From positions 1 through 34,220 of the forward strand of contig JAQTVA010000003.1 of the NCBI GenBank assembly GCA_028707055.1: 34,220 nucleotides of DNA. The letters run 5' to 3'. The position numbers and the translations under genes are program-made. The number at the start of each line of letters is the position of its first letter. Positions within the stretch are counted from its first letter, which is position 1. The notes beneath the pieces were generated by a model. The model ran no database searches. It saw nothing but the letters and a program-made list of their open reading frames with translations, and was not told where the DNA came from. This DNA comes from Candidatus Bipolaricaulis sp. GTDB lineage: Bacteria; Bipolaricaulota; Bipolaricaulia; UBA7950; UBA9294. Below are positions 8,026 to 15,879 of the stretch, piece by piece.

Positions 8026-10269
8026 GAGAACGGCAATCCGCGAATCACGGTCGAGAAAATCCTCAAGCTCGAGCGGTCCACCGGGTTCCGCGATGCGGCC
8101 GTGACCTGCGGGATCGAGGCGTTCATCGAGCGCCAGCTGCCCTCCGCTTGCTCGCTCGTCGCCGGATACGCCGAGGCGTCGCACTTCGACAGGCAGCGGA
8201 TGATCGCGCGGCTGGTCGATCACCTGGAAGGTCCGCCGTCGGCTCCCAGTGAGGCGGAGATCACGGCCCCCGTGGCGGGCCTCCGCGGAGTCGGCGCGAA
8301 GCGCGGGGCCCTCCTCGAGAAACTTGGCGTCACCACGGTCGAGGATCTGCTCTACTACCTCCCGCGGCGCCTCGAAGACCGAACGCGTTTCGCCTCGATC
8401 GGAACCCTGAAACCTGAAGACGAGGCGGTGGTCCGCGGCAAGATCCTCGCGGTCGATCAGCACCGCGCCGGCCGCGGAATGACCGTGGTGAAGGCGGCGA
8501 TCGGCGACGGAACGGGATTCCTCTACGCCGTCTGGTTCAACCAGCCTTGGATCGCGCAGCAGCTGCGTCGCGGGGAAGAGGTCGACGTGTTCGGGAGGGC
8601 GGAGTGGAAGTTCCGCGAGTGGCAGATGGCATCTCCAACGTGGGAGCCCGCCGGAGCAGGCCGAGAGATCGGGCGGCTCGTGCCGATCTACCCGGCCACG
8701 GAGGGCCTCACGGATCGTTTCGTCCGTGCGCTCGTCGAGCGGAACCTGGACGCGTATCTGCCCGCGGTTCGTGATGTCGTTCCCGGGGACGTACGCGCCG
8801 CTCAGGACCTGCCCGGCCCGCGCGAAGCGATCGCCTCGATCCACCGGCCTGCGGGACGGGAGGCGTTCGAGCGGGCGCGCCGCGCCCTCGCGTTTGAAGA
8901 GCTGTTCCTGCTTCAAGTTGGACTGCTGTCCACGACGCGGGACCGCGCCGGGGTGGCGCACGCCGGATCCGGTCAGCTCGTGAACTCGCTCCTCGCCAGC
9001 CTTCCGTTTCCCCTCACCGTCGCCCAGCAGCGAGCCCTACGCGAGATCCGCCACGATCTCTCCGAGCCGGTGCGTATGATGCGGCTCCTCCAAGGCGACG
9101 TCGGCTCGGGAAAGACGCTGGTCGCCGTGGCCGCCGCGCTGTGTGCCGTCGAAGCGGGCTACCAGGTTGCCCTGATGGCGCCGACCGAAATCCTGGCGGA
9201 GCAGCACGCGGCGAACCTCGACAGACTTCTGGCCGGGCTCCCTGTTCGCGTCGGCCTCCTCACGGGGACGACGTCCGGGGATGTCGACCTTCGCCGCTCG
9301 GTGGAAGAGGAGTTGGATCTGGTCGTGGGAACCCACGCCCTCATCCAGGAGTCGGTGACGTTCAGAAGGCTCGGCCTGGTGGTCATCGACGAGCAGCACC
9401 GGTTCGGTGTGGTCCAGCGCTCGCTCATCGAAGAGAAGGGCGAGCGCGTGGATCTTCTCGTGATGAGCGCGACGCCCATCCCGCGGACGATCGCGCTGAC
9501 CCTGTTCGGCGAGTTCGACATCTCCATCCTCGACGAGCTGCCGATGGGTGAGAAGCAGACGAGGACCCACTGGGTCGCCGAGGCGCGCCGCGAGGCCGTC
9601 TACGAAGAGGTCGGGAAGGCGCTCGAGGATGGGCGACGCGGGTACGTCATTCTGCCCCTCGTCGAGGAGTCAGAGAAGATCGACGCCAAGGCCGCAGTGA
9701 AGGTCTACGAGGAGTTGTCCGAGCGGTTCTCCCGCGCGCGCGTCGGCCTTCTCCACGGGCGTCTTCCCGCAGGCGAAAAGGCCGAGGTCATGACCCGCTT
9801 TCGTGGGGGCGACGTGCACCTCCTCGTGTCGACGACGGTCGTCGAGGTCGGCGTCGACATCCTCGACGCCGACTTCATGGTCATCGAGCATGCGGATCGG
9901 TTCGGACTTTCTCAGCTCCACCAGCTCCGAGGACGGATTGGCCGCTCCGGCCAGCCGTCGATCTGCTTCGCGATCGCCGATGCGCGGACGGACGAGGCCC
10001 GCCGGCGGTTGGAGGCGTTCCGCGACGTCGCCGACGGATTCGCCATCGCGGAGGAGGACCTGCGCATTCGGGGACCGGGCGACCTTCTCGGGACGCACCA
10101 GCACGGCTTTCTCACGCGATTTCGCGCTGTGGACCTGGTCGCCGACGTCAGCCTCATGGAGGCGGCTCAGGCGGCGGCGCGCGTTGTGCATCGCCGCGGG
10201 GTCGAGCCGGACACCGCCGCGGCCGCCGAGCGGCGCTTCGGCGAGGTCATTCGCTGGCTCCGTGTCTGA
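8017..10269 (+). CDS. recG: ATP-dependent DNA helicase RecG
   Basis: RLLQGDVGSGKT, VVIDEQHRFGVVQR, MSATPIPRT, GRIGRSGQPS; RecG wedge domain (RLEDRTRFASIG). Confidence 0.95.
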   Translation: MPQENGNPRITVEKILKLERSTGFRDAAVTCGIEAFIERQLPSACSLVAGYAEASHFDRQRMIARLVDHLEGPPSAPSEAEITAPVAGLRGVGAKRGALLEKLGVTTVEDLLYYLPRRLEDRTRFASIGTLKPEDEAVVRGKILAVDQHRAGRGMTVVKAAIGDGTGFLYAVWFNQPWIAQQLRRGEEVDVFGRAEWKFREWQMASPTWEPAGAGREIGRLVPIYPATEGLTDRFVRALVERNLDAYLPAVRDVVPGDVRAAQDLPGPREAIASIHRPAGREAFERARRALAFEELFLLQVGLLSTTRDRAGVAHAGSGQLVNSLLASLPFPLTVAQQRALREIRHDLSEPVRMMRLLQGDVGSGKTLVAVAAALCAVEAGYQVALMAPTEILAEQHAANLDRLLAGLPVRVGLLTGTTSGDVDLRRSVEEELDLVVGTHALIQESVTFRRLGLVVIDEQHRFGVVQRSLIEEKGERVDLLVMSATPIPRTIALTLFGEFDISILDELPMGEKQTRTHWVAEARREAVYEEVGKALEDGRRGYVILPLVEESEKIDAKAAVKVYEELSERFSRARVGLLHGRLPAGEKAEVMTRFRGGDVHLLVSTTVVEVGVDILDADFMVIEHADRFGLSQLHQLRGRIGRSGQPSICFAIADARTDEARRRLEAFRDVADGFAIAEEDLRIRGPGDLLGTHQHGFLTRFRAVDLVADVSLMEAAQAAARVVHRRGVEPDTAAAAERRFGEVIRWLRV

Positions 10270-10283
10270 CAACGCGGAAAGCG

Positions 10284-10293
10284 CAACGCAGAG
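10284..10293. repeat. Left copy of 10-bp inverted repeat CAACGCAGAG flanking the transporter island
   Basis: CAACGCAGAG at 10284-10293; reverse complement CTCTGCGTTG at 13586-13595. Confidence 0.35.
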
Positions 10294-10579
10294 CGCGCGG
10301 AGGGAACGGAGAAACCGCAGTGAGAACAGAGAGCCTGGGAGTGGAGGACGATCTTAGAACCCTGACGCCTCGGTTGATGGAGGAGCCTGCTTCGCTCTGA
10401 GTGTGTCGAAACAGAGACCTGTAGGGAACTACGTCCATAGCCCTCCTCTTCGGCTCAGGGAGTGGCTACAGAACTTCCAACCCAGTCGCGAATCGCGGCG
10501 ATCGCCCTGATGACTAGCCAGAGAATCAACCACCATGGGTGCATAGGGTCGAGCGTCATCTGACCTGGTCTCAGGGCGG

Positions 10580-11233
10580 CTACATCGGCACACGTATCCA
10601 GCGTTCGATGCCCCGCAGAAACGATGCTGCGATCGACACGAGCGCAAGGTAGATCAAGCCGACGATAAGGAATGTCTCGAAGAAGCGGAACGACTCGTAC
10701 GCAATCAACCTCCCTTCACCTGTCAGATCAACTAGCGTCACGAGGTAGGCAAGAGAGGAATACTTAATCAGATAGACGATCTCGTTGCTGCACCCGGGGA
10801 GCGCCTTCCGGAACACCTGCGGGAGGATGATGTGGATCACTGTCTGTCCAAGGCTCATTCCTAGCGCCCGTCCCGCGTCCATCTGCCCGTCGGGCACGGA
10901 GAGCACAGCGCTCCGTACGTATTCTGAGTGGTAGGCGCCACTGCAGAGGGTGAAGGCGAGGCTCGCGGCGACGAACGGTGTCATCGTGATTCCAACCCGC
11001 GGAAGCCCGTAGTAGAGAATGAACAGCTGAACGATCAGTGGAACACCACGGAACGTCAGTTGGTAGGCGCCGGCGAGGCCGCGAGAGAACCGGCCGCTGT
11101 AGACCTGGAGAAGACCAACAACAAGCCCCAGCGCCAGCCCCGCAGGGGCCGAGACGGCGATGAGGCGCAGGGTGACGAGGAGCCCATCCAGCAGTCGAGG
11201 GATCGCTTCAGCCAGCGCGGCGAAGGAGCTCAT
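10580..11233 (-). CDS. Polar amino-acid ABC transporter permease (HisM/GlnP type)
   Basis: LTFRGVPLIVQLFILYYGLP and DAGRALGMSLGQTVIHIILPQ (EAA loop); ATGA overlap with the upstream permease. Confidence 0.9.
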   Translation of the reverse strand: MSSFAALAEAIPRLLDGLLVTLRLIAVSAPAGLALGLVVGLLQVYSGRFSRGLAGAYQLTFRGVPLIVQLFILYYGLPRVGITMTPFVAASLAFTLCSGAYHSEYVRSAVLSVPDGQMDAGRALGMSLGQTVIHIILPQVFRKALPGCSNEIVYLIKYSSLAYLVTLVDLTGEGRLIAYESFRFFETFLIVGLIYLALVSIAASFLRGIERWIRVPM

Positions 11234-11916
11234 GGAAGCAGTCTCCTTTGCCGTTGCCCCAGGCCGGGAATCGCGACGCGACGCTCAATGATGCGGAAGA
11301 CAGCAACCCCCGCGTGGGTGAGTACGCAATAGAACACGGCAACGAGAGCATAGACAATCAGCGTCTCCCGACTTCGCATCGCGAGGAACTTGGCGCGACT
11401 CATCAGATCGACGACACCGACGGTGAATGCAAGGGCAGTGTCCTTGAGGACAATGGAGTACTCGTTGGACAGGGAAGGCAGCGAGAAGCGGGCGGCCTGA
11501 GGGATGACCACGTGGCGGATCGTCCGGGGCATCGAGAGGCCGAGAGCCCGTGCTGCGTCGATCTGCCCTCGGTCGACCATCTCCAGCGCACCGCGATAGA
11601 TCTGCCCTTGGTAGGCGGCGCTGCGAAGCCCGAGCGCAATGACGACGGCGGCGAACGGCGGAATCGAGACTCCGGGCAGCCTCCCGAGCCCGAAGAAGAC
11701 CAAGAACAGGAGCACGATCTCAGGGAACCCACGAAAGATGCGGTCGAAGACCCACAGTGCGGCGCGCATCGGTCGGGGGGCGTAGACGTGGGCGATTCCG
11801 ATAGGAACTCCCATCAGCATCCCTGCGGCGACTGAGCTAGCGACCAAAGCGAGCGAGATCCCTGCTCCGCGGCACAAGGCGGGAAGTGCGTTCCAGATCA
11901 TTGGGTACGTTGACAT
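11230..11916 (-). CDS. Polar amino-acid ABC transporter permease (HisQ/GlnP type)
   Basis: FRGFPEIVLLFLVFFGLG, DAARALGLSMPRTIRHVVIPQAAR. Confidence 0.9.
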   Translation of the reverse strand: MSTYPMIWNALPALCRGAGISLALVASSVAAGMLMGVPIGIAHVYAPRPMRAALWVFDRIFRGFPEIVLLFLVFFGLGRLPGVSIPPFAAVVIALGLRSAAYQGQIYRGALEMVDRGQIDAARALGLSMPRTIRHVVIPQAARFSLPSLSNEYSIVLKDTALAFTVGVVDLMSRAKFLAMRSRETLIVYALVAVFYCVLTHAGVAVFRIIERRVAIPGLGQRQRRLLP

Positions 11917-11958
11917 AATAGAGTGCGGGGAGGGCCAGCCCTCCCCGCAGTGTCGAGC

Positions 11959-12729
11959 CTAGTTGCCGACAAGCCACGTATCGACCAGCCTGTCCCACGC
12001 GTCGCTTGCCTGAATCCGCCGTAGCCCCTCGTTGAGCAACGCGAGGAGCTCGGCGTCCTGCTTCCGGACGGCGTAGCCGTAGATTTCGCCGGTCTTGATC
12101 GTCCCGACGATGGTGAGCGGACGGTCGACGATCCCGGATCGTGCCGTCGGTTCGTCCATCACGGCGGCGTCAATGCGACCGATAAGCACATCCTCGAGTG
12201 CCAGGAGGAAGTTCTCGTAGAGGACGAGTTGGACATCAATCCCGGCGCCAATGACATTCTCCTCGAGCCAATCCTGAGAGGTCGTTCCTCTCTGCACGCC
12301 GATCTTGCGTCCGGTCTGGACGGCGGAGAAGAGTGTTAGTTCCGGCACCGGCTCGCCCTCGGCGTCCTTGGTCTCCCGTACGACGACAGCGAGATCGATT
12401 GTCCAGTAGGGACTGGTGAATGCGACCTGCTCCTGACGTGCTGCAGTGATCGTCATCCCCGAGGCGATGAGATTGATGTTCCCGGCGATCAACATCGGGA
12501 TGATCGCATCCCAGTCGATGGGAATGATCTTCACCTCGAAACCCATCTCGTCAGCGATCCAGCGAATCACGTCGACGTCGAATCCAGCCGGTTGGCCCTT
12601 CTCGTCGATGAACGAGAACGGCGGGAACGCTGCATCGATCCCGTCAACGTACACCACTTCTGCTGCCATGGCGCTTCCAGCACCAAGCGCGACACAAATA
12701 AACATACATATCATGATGTATTTATTCAT
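11959..12729 (-). CDS. Amino-acid ABC transporter substrate-binding protein (family 3, HisJ/GlnH-like)
   Basis: Signal peptide; FPPFSFIDEKGQPAGFDVDVIRWIADEMGFEVKIIPIDWDAIIPMLIAGNINLIASGMTIT; SD AAAGGAGATCAAG-ATG. Confidence 0.93.
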   Translation of the reverse strand: MNKYIMICMFICVALGAGSAMAAEVVYVDGIDAAFPPFSFIDEKGQPAGFDVDVIRWIADEMGFEVKIIPIDWDAIIPMLIAGNINLIASGMTITAARQEQVAFTSPYWTIDLAVVVRETKDAEGEPVPELTLFSAVQTGRKIGVQRGTTSQDWLEENVIGAGIDVQLVLYENFLLALEDVLIGRIDAAVMDEPTARSGIVDRPLTIVGTIKTGEIYGYAVRKQDAELLALLNEGLRRIQASDAWDRLVDTWLVGN

Positions 12730-12774
12730 CTTGATCTCCTTTAGCCACTCAGTCTGTTTCTCTTGGTTGCTCGT

Positions 12775-12879
12775 TCAGTCCGTCGCTCGGTCCGCTAGGT
12801 GTCTCTCAGTACGGTCCCAGACGGGACCGTGCGGCCAGAAGACAGAGCGCAACGGATACGGAATGAGACCGGTTCGCAC
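12775..12879 (-). CDS. Putative leader ORF 2 (34 aa) upstream of the amino-acid transporter
   Basis: GTG start with AAAGGAGGT SD at 5-nt spacing; MRTGLIPYPLRSVFWPHGPVWDRTERHLADRATD*. Below the ORF-track cutoff. Confidence 0.55.
   Translation of the reverse strand: MRTGLIPYPLRSVFWPHGPVWDRTERHLADRATD
12811..12830 (-). promoter_or_regulatory. Perfect 8-bp stem, 4-nt loop hairpin inside leader ORF 2
   Basis: Plus strand ACGGTCCC-AGAC-GGGACCGT. Confidence 0.6.
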
Positions 12880-12885
12880 GGGCGA

Positions 12886-12931
12886 CCTCCTTTCGAAATC
12901 GAAGCAGCGGAACGGGCTTCGTGCTAGGAGG
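12886..12931 (-). promoter_or_regulatory. Nested hairpin that could sequester the leader ORF 2 SD
   Basis: Minus strand CCTCCT(12931-12926)-agca-CGAAGC(12921-12916)-loop-GCTTCG(12905-12900)-atttcgaa-AGGAGG(12891-12886): two nested perfect 6-bp stems. Confidence 0.5.
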
Positions 12932-13046
12932 AAGGCCAGGCCGTCAGGTGGTTGTGCGGATGAGCAGTGATACTGCTGTGAGCGTGATGATGCGCGTGGA
13001 AGGTGGAACCTATCGACATTCGACCGCTTGTACGCGTCTTCAACAT
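12924..13046 (-). CDS. Putative His-rich leader peptide (leader ORF 1, 40 aa)
   Basis: MLKTRTSGRMSIGSTFHAHHHAHSSITAHPHNHLTAWPSS*; ATG preceded by GGAGGT at 7-nt spacing and a promoter-like element. The ORF track shows it only as the C-terminal part of a longer 79-aa frame. Confidence 0.65.
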   Translation of the reverse strand: MLKTRTSGRMSIGSTFHAHHHAHSSITAHPHNHLTAWPSS

Positions 13047-13074
13047 CGTAACCACCTCCACGCGAGATGAGCCT

Positions 13075-13103
13075 AGTCTACTGGAGAGCGTGGGCTCCGG
13101 CAA
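13075..13103 (-). promoter_or_regulatory. Putative promoter of the leader-transporter transcript
   Basis: Minus strand TTGCCG (13098-13103) - 17 bp - TAGACT (13075-13080), about 30 nt before leader ORF 1. Confidence 0.4.
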
Positions 13104-13414
13104 GCGATTGCCGACAGATGGATCCCTTGAGGGGCCGTCCGCGCGGCTGGCGACTGAGCTCAACCAGTTCGTCGACTGCCTGCGGGATACAGAAGTGCGC
13201 GAGAGCTTCGTCTGGTGGGCTGTCCCAAGAAGCGCCCTTCCGCCTGTATCAGCAGTCTCTAAACTGCATCTCGTGTTGCGGCAGAGTCACAGGTGTACGT
13301 GCTCCTGCATTACGCGCGGGCACTAGGTTAGAGCCTTGGCTAGATGGCGACTCACGACGTCTTCGATGTCTGGCAACTCCGGAACTTGCTGCGAGGTTGC
13401 ACGACTCGGAGAGT

Positions 13415-13497
13415 GGAGGATTCGAACCACGAAGCCCTATACAGAACAGAGAAACTGGCTCTTCGACCTGCTGGTTGGGAGAGGAGGATTCGAACCA
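13415..13497 (-). other. Two tRNA 3'-end-like fragments (T-loop plus acceptor-like), degenerate
   Basis: 15-nt direct repeat GGAGGATTCGAACCA at 13415-13429 and 13483-13497; on the minus strand GGTTCGAATCC T-loop followed by ACTCTCCG and TCTCCCAACCA. No matching 5' halves or T-stems. Confidence 0.4.
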
Positions 13498-13585
13498 GAG
13501 AACGGAAACGGCGACGCTCACTGAGATGAACGGAGAGCGGACAAGCACCAAGCACGCGAATCCCGAGCTGAGGACTCTCTGCGTC

Positions 13586-13595
13586 CTCTGCGTTG
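13586..13595. repeat. Right copy of 10-bp inverted repeat (CTCTGCGTTG)
   Basis: Reverse complement of 10284-10293; a second ACGCAGAG unit is adjacent. Confidence 0.35.
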
Positions 13596-13610
13596 AGGCT
13601 TCTCGGATTT

Positions 13611-14306
13611 CTAGCCGCCGATGCGCGTCCCGACGCGCTGGCCCTCCGCGAGGGCGCGGAGCGCGCCCGGCCGATCGAAGTCGAACACCTCGATCGGAAG
13701 GCGATGCTCGCGGCAGATCTCCACGGCCACCTGATCCATCACGCCGTACCGCGCCGCTAGGTACTCGTCGAACGTGATCTCGGAGAGCCGTTGTGCGGTG
13801 GGATGGCTTGCGGGATCGCGATCGAATACGCCGGAGACGTTGGACGCCTTCGCCAGGAGGTCGGCGCCGACCGACACGGCTCGCAAGGCGGCGGCGGTGT
13901 CCGTCGTGACGAGCGGGCTGCCGGTTCCGCCCGCGAAGACAACAATCGCTCCCCCGGCGAGCGCCCGCTGGGCATCTCGGGGAGAGATGGGATCGGTCAG
14001 CTCCGTGCCGATCGCCGACTGGATGAAGACGTCCCTCCCGGCGCGCTCGAGGTACGTCCGAAGCGCCAGGGCGTTTAGGATGGTCGCCAGCATCCCGAGG
14101 GTGTCCGCTTCGACGCGGTCGAAGCCATCGGTTCGGGCTCCGCGGAGGATGTTCCCTCCACCGACGACGATCGCGATCTCGGTGGAAGAGAGAGGCGCGA
14201 TCTCCCCCGCGATTCGCGTCAGCGAATCCGAAGAGAACGCGCCTTCCGGCCCTTTGAGTGCCTCGCCGCTCAGCTTGAGCAGGATCCGCGAGGGCGCCGG
14301 CTTCAT
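13611..14306 (-). CDS. pyrH: UMP kinase
   Basis: RILLKLSGEALKG, IAIVVGGGNILRG, DPISPRDAQRAL, downstream of tsf with ATGA overlap. Confidence 0.93.
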   Translation of the reverse strand: MKPAPSRILLKLSGEALKGPEGAFSSDSLTRIAGEIAPLSSTEIAIVVGGGNILRGARTDGFDRVEADTLGMLATILNALALRTYLERAGRDVFIQSAIGTELTDPISPRDAQRALAGGAIVVFAGGTGSPLVTTDTAAALRAVSVGADLLAKASNVSGVFDRDPASHPTAQRLSEITFDEYLAARYGVMDQVAVEICREHRLPIEVFDFDRPGALRALAEGQRVGTRIGG

Positions 14307-14905
14307 GCTCCGCCGGCCCCCACCTCGTAGCGGGCGAACCGCTTGATGAGGATGTTCTCCCCGGTCTTGGTTCGCAGGTCCGCCAACAGGTCTTCGACTC
14401 GGACCGTCGGGTCCTTGGCGAACGCCTGTTTGAGGAGGCACGTGTCCTCGTAGAACCGATTCAGCCGTCCCTCGACCGCCTTGTCGATGATGTGCGCCGG
14501 CTTTCCTTCCTTCTCCAGCTGTGCGCGATAGACCTCGCGCTCCTGATCCAGATCGGCGGGCGGGACGTTCTCCGGGGCGATGTACCGTGGGTTCGAGGCG
14601 GCGATGTGCAGCGCGAGATCTTTGGAGAACTGGACAAAGTCGACGCTCTTGGCCGCGAAGTCGGTGTTGCAGGCGATCTCGACGATCGCGCCGATTGTCG
14701 CGCTGTGGTGCACGTAGCACTCGACACGGCCTTCGCTGGCCTCGCGTCCCTGCTGGCCCATGAGTTCAAGGCCTTGCTCGCGCAGAATCTGCCGGGCTCG
14801 GGCAAAGTCGCCGTCGGCACTCTGGAGCGCCCTCTTGCAGTCCATCATCCCGACGCCCGTCTCGACGCGGAGCTTCTTGACGTCTTCGCTGCGAATCGTG
14901 GTCAT
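14303..14905 (-). CDS. tsf: Elongation factor Ts
   Basis: VKKLRVETGVGMMDCKRALQSADGD; VEIACNTDFAAKS. Confidence 0.95.
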   Translation of the reverse strand: MTTIRSEDVKKLRVETGVGMMDCKRALQSADGDFARARQILREQGLELMGQQGREASEGRVECYVHHSATIGAIVEIACNTDFAAKSVDFVQFSKDLALHIAASNPRYIAPENVPPADLDQEREVYRAQLEKEGKPAHIIDKAVEGRLNRFYEDTCLLKQAFAKDPTVRVEDLLADLRTKTGENILIKRFARYEVGAGGA

Positions 14906-14909
14906 GGTT

Positions 14910-15716
14910 CTATGCGCCTTCCTCCTCGACGTCGACCGCCGCCACGGACGCTGCGGGCTCCTCCACGGGAGCATCGGCCGGCGGGGTGGCGGGATCGGCA
15001 GCCGGCGCCGCGGCACCCTCCGGAGCGTCTTGCCGCCCCTCGCGTCCCTCGAGCACGGCGTCGGCGATCCGCGCCGTGATCAGCTTCGTCGCCTTGATCG
15101 CGTCGTCGTTGCCTGGAATCAGGAAGTCGATCGGATCCGGGTTGCAGTTCGTATCCACGATCGCGATGACGGGGATTCCGAGGATGTTCGCCTCGCGGAC
15201 GGCGTTCAACTCGACGTCGGGGTCGATGATGTAGAGCACGTCGGGCCTACGCTCCATGTGGCGCAGCCCGTCGAGGTTCCGCTGCAGCTTCGACAACTCG
15301 CGGCGCAGCCGGCTGGCCTCCTTGTTCGGCATGTGCTCGACGGTCCCGTCTTCGACCATCGTCTCGAGCTTCTTCATCCACTCGATGGAGAGCTTGATCG
15401 TCGGGAAGTTCGTCAGGGTGCCTCCGAGCCAGCGGCGGTTCACGTAATGGGCGCCGCACCGCAAGGCTTCCTCGGCAATCGTTCCCTGAACCTGCTTCTT
15501 CGTGCCCACGAACAAGACTTCGCCCCCTCCGGCGACGCGGTCGCGCACGAAGTAGTAGGCCTTGCGGAACATGTCCACGGTCTGCTCGAGGTCGATGATG
15601 TGGATTCCCTTTCGCTCGGTGAAGATGTACCGAGCCATCTTAGGATTCCACTTCCGCGTGCGATGTCCGAAATGGACGCCCGTCTCGAGCAGCTCCTTCA
15701 TCGTTAGAACTTCCAC
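14910..15716 (-). CDS. rpsB: 30S ribosomal protein S2 with Ala/Pro/Glu-rich C-terminal tail
   Basis: [41 protein letters not shown] start preceded by GGAGG. Confidence 0.95.
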   Translation of the reverse strand: MEVLTMKELLETGVHFGHRTRKWNPKMARYIFTERKGIHIIDLEQTVDMFRKAYYFVRDRVAGGGEVLFVGTKKQVQGTIAEEALRCGAHYVNRRWLGGTLTNFPTIKLSIEWMKKLETMVEDGTVEHMPNKEASRLRRELSKLQRNLDGLRHMERRPDVLYIIDPDVELNAVREANILGIPVIAIVDTNCNPDPIDFLIPGNDDAIKATKLITARIADAVLEGREGRQDAPEGAAAPAADPATPPADAPVEEPAASVAAVDVEEEGA

Positions 15717-15755
15717 ATCACCCTCCAAAGGTTCTGATCTCGTTCGTTTCGCGCG

Positions 15756-15784
15756 AGTATAGCCAACCCTCAATGACGCTTCAA
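15756..15784 (-). promoter_or_regulatory. Promoter for rpsB-tsf-pyrH
   Basis: Minus strand TTGAAG (15779-15784) - 17 bp - TATACT (15756-15761). Confidence 0.6.
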
Positions 15785-15834
15785 TCCACGCGTTGCCGGG
15801 AATGGGTCGACCAACGTCCCGCGTCGGTCCGCGG

Positions 15835-15864
15835 TTGGGTCGCGCCGGCGGGACGGTCTATAAT
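15835..15864 (+). promoter_or_regulatory. Promoter for dnaB
   Basis: TTGGGT (15835-15840) - 18 bp - TATAAT (15859-15864), only 15 nt before the dnaB ATG. Confidence 0.5.
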
Positions 15865-15879
15865 GCCCGTCGTCCCGCG

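Noticed and set aside
12987-13070. Plus-strand mini-ORF MMRVEGGTYRHSTACTRLQHRNHLHAR*
   Set aside because: Antisense to leader ORF 1 and without a plausible downstream target; the minus-strand reading has a better SD, promoter and context.
13003-13326. 107-aa plus-strand ORF in the island (VEPIDIRPLVRVFNIV...)
   Set aside because: No recognised family or convincing SD; its start lies antisense to the His-rich leader. Cannot be excluded as a small gene but not supported.
13249-13551. Several short ORFs (GGFEPxxG, RRIRTRE type) in 13.2-13.6 kb
   Set aside because: These translations are typical artefacts of antisense tRNA T-arm sequence; treated as tRNA-like remnants.
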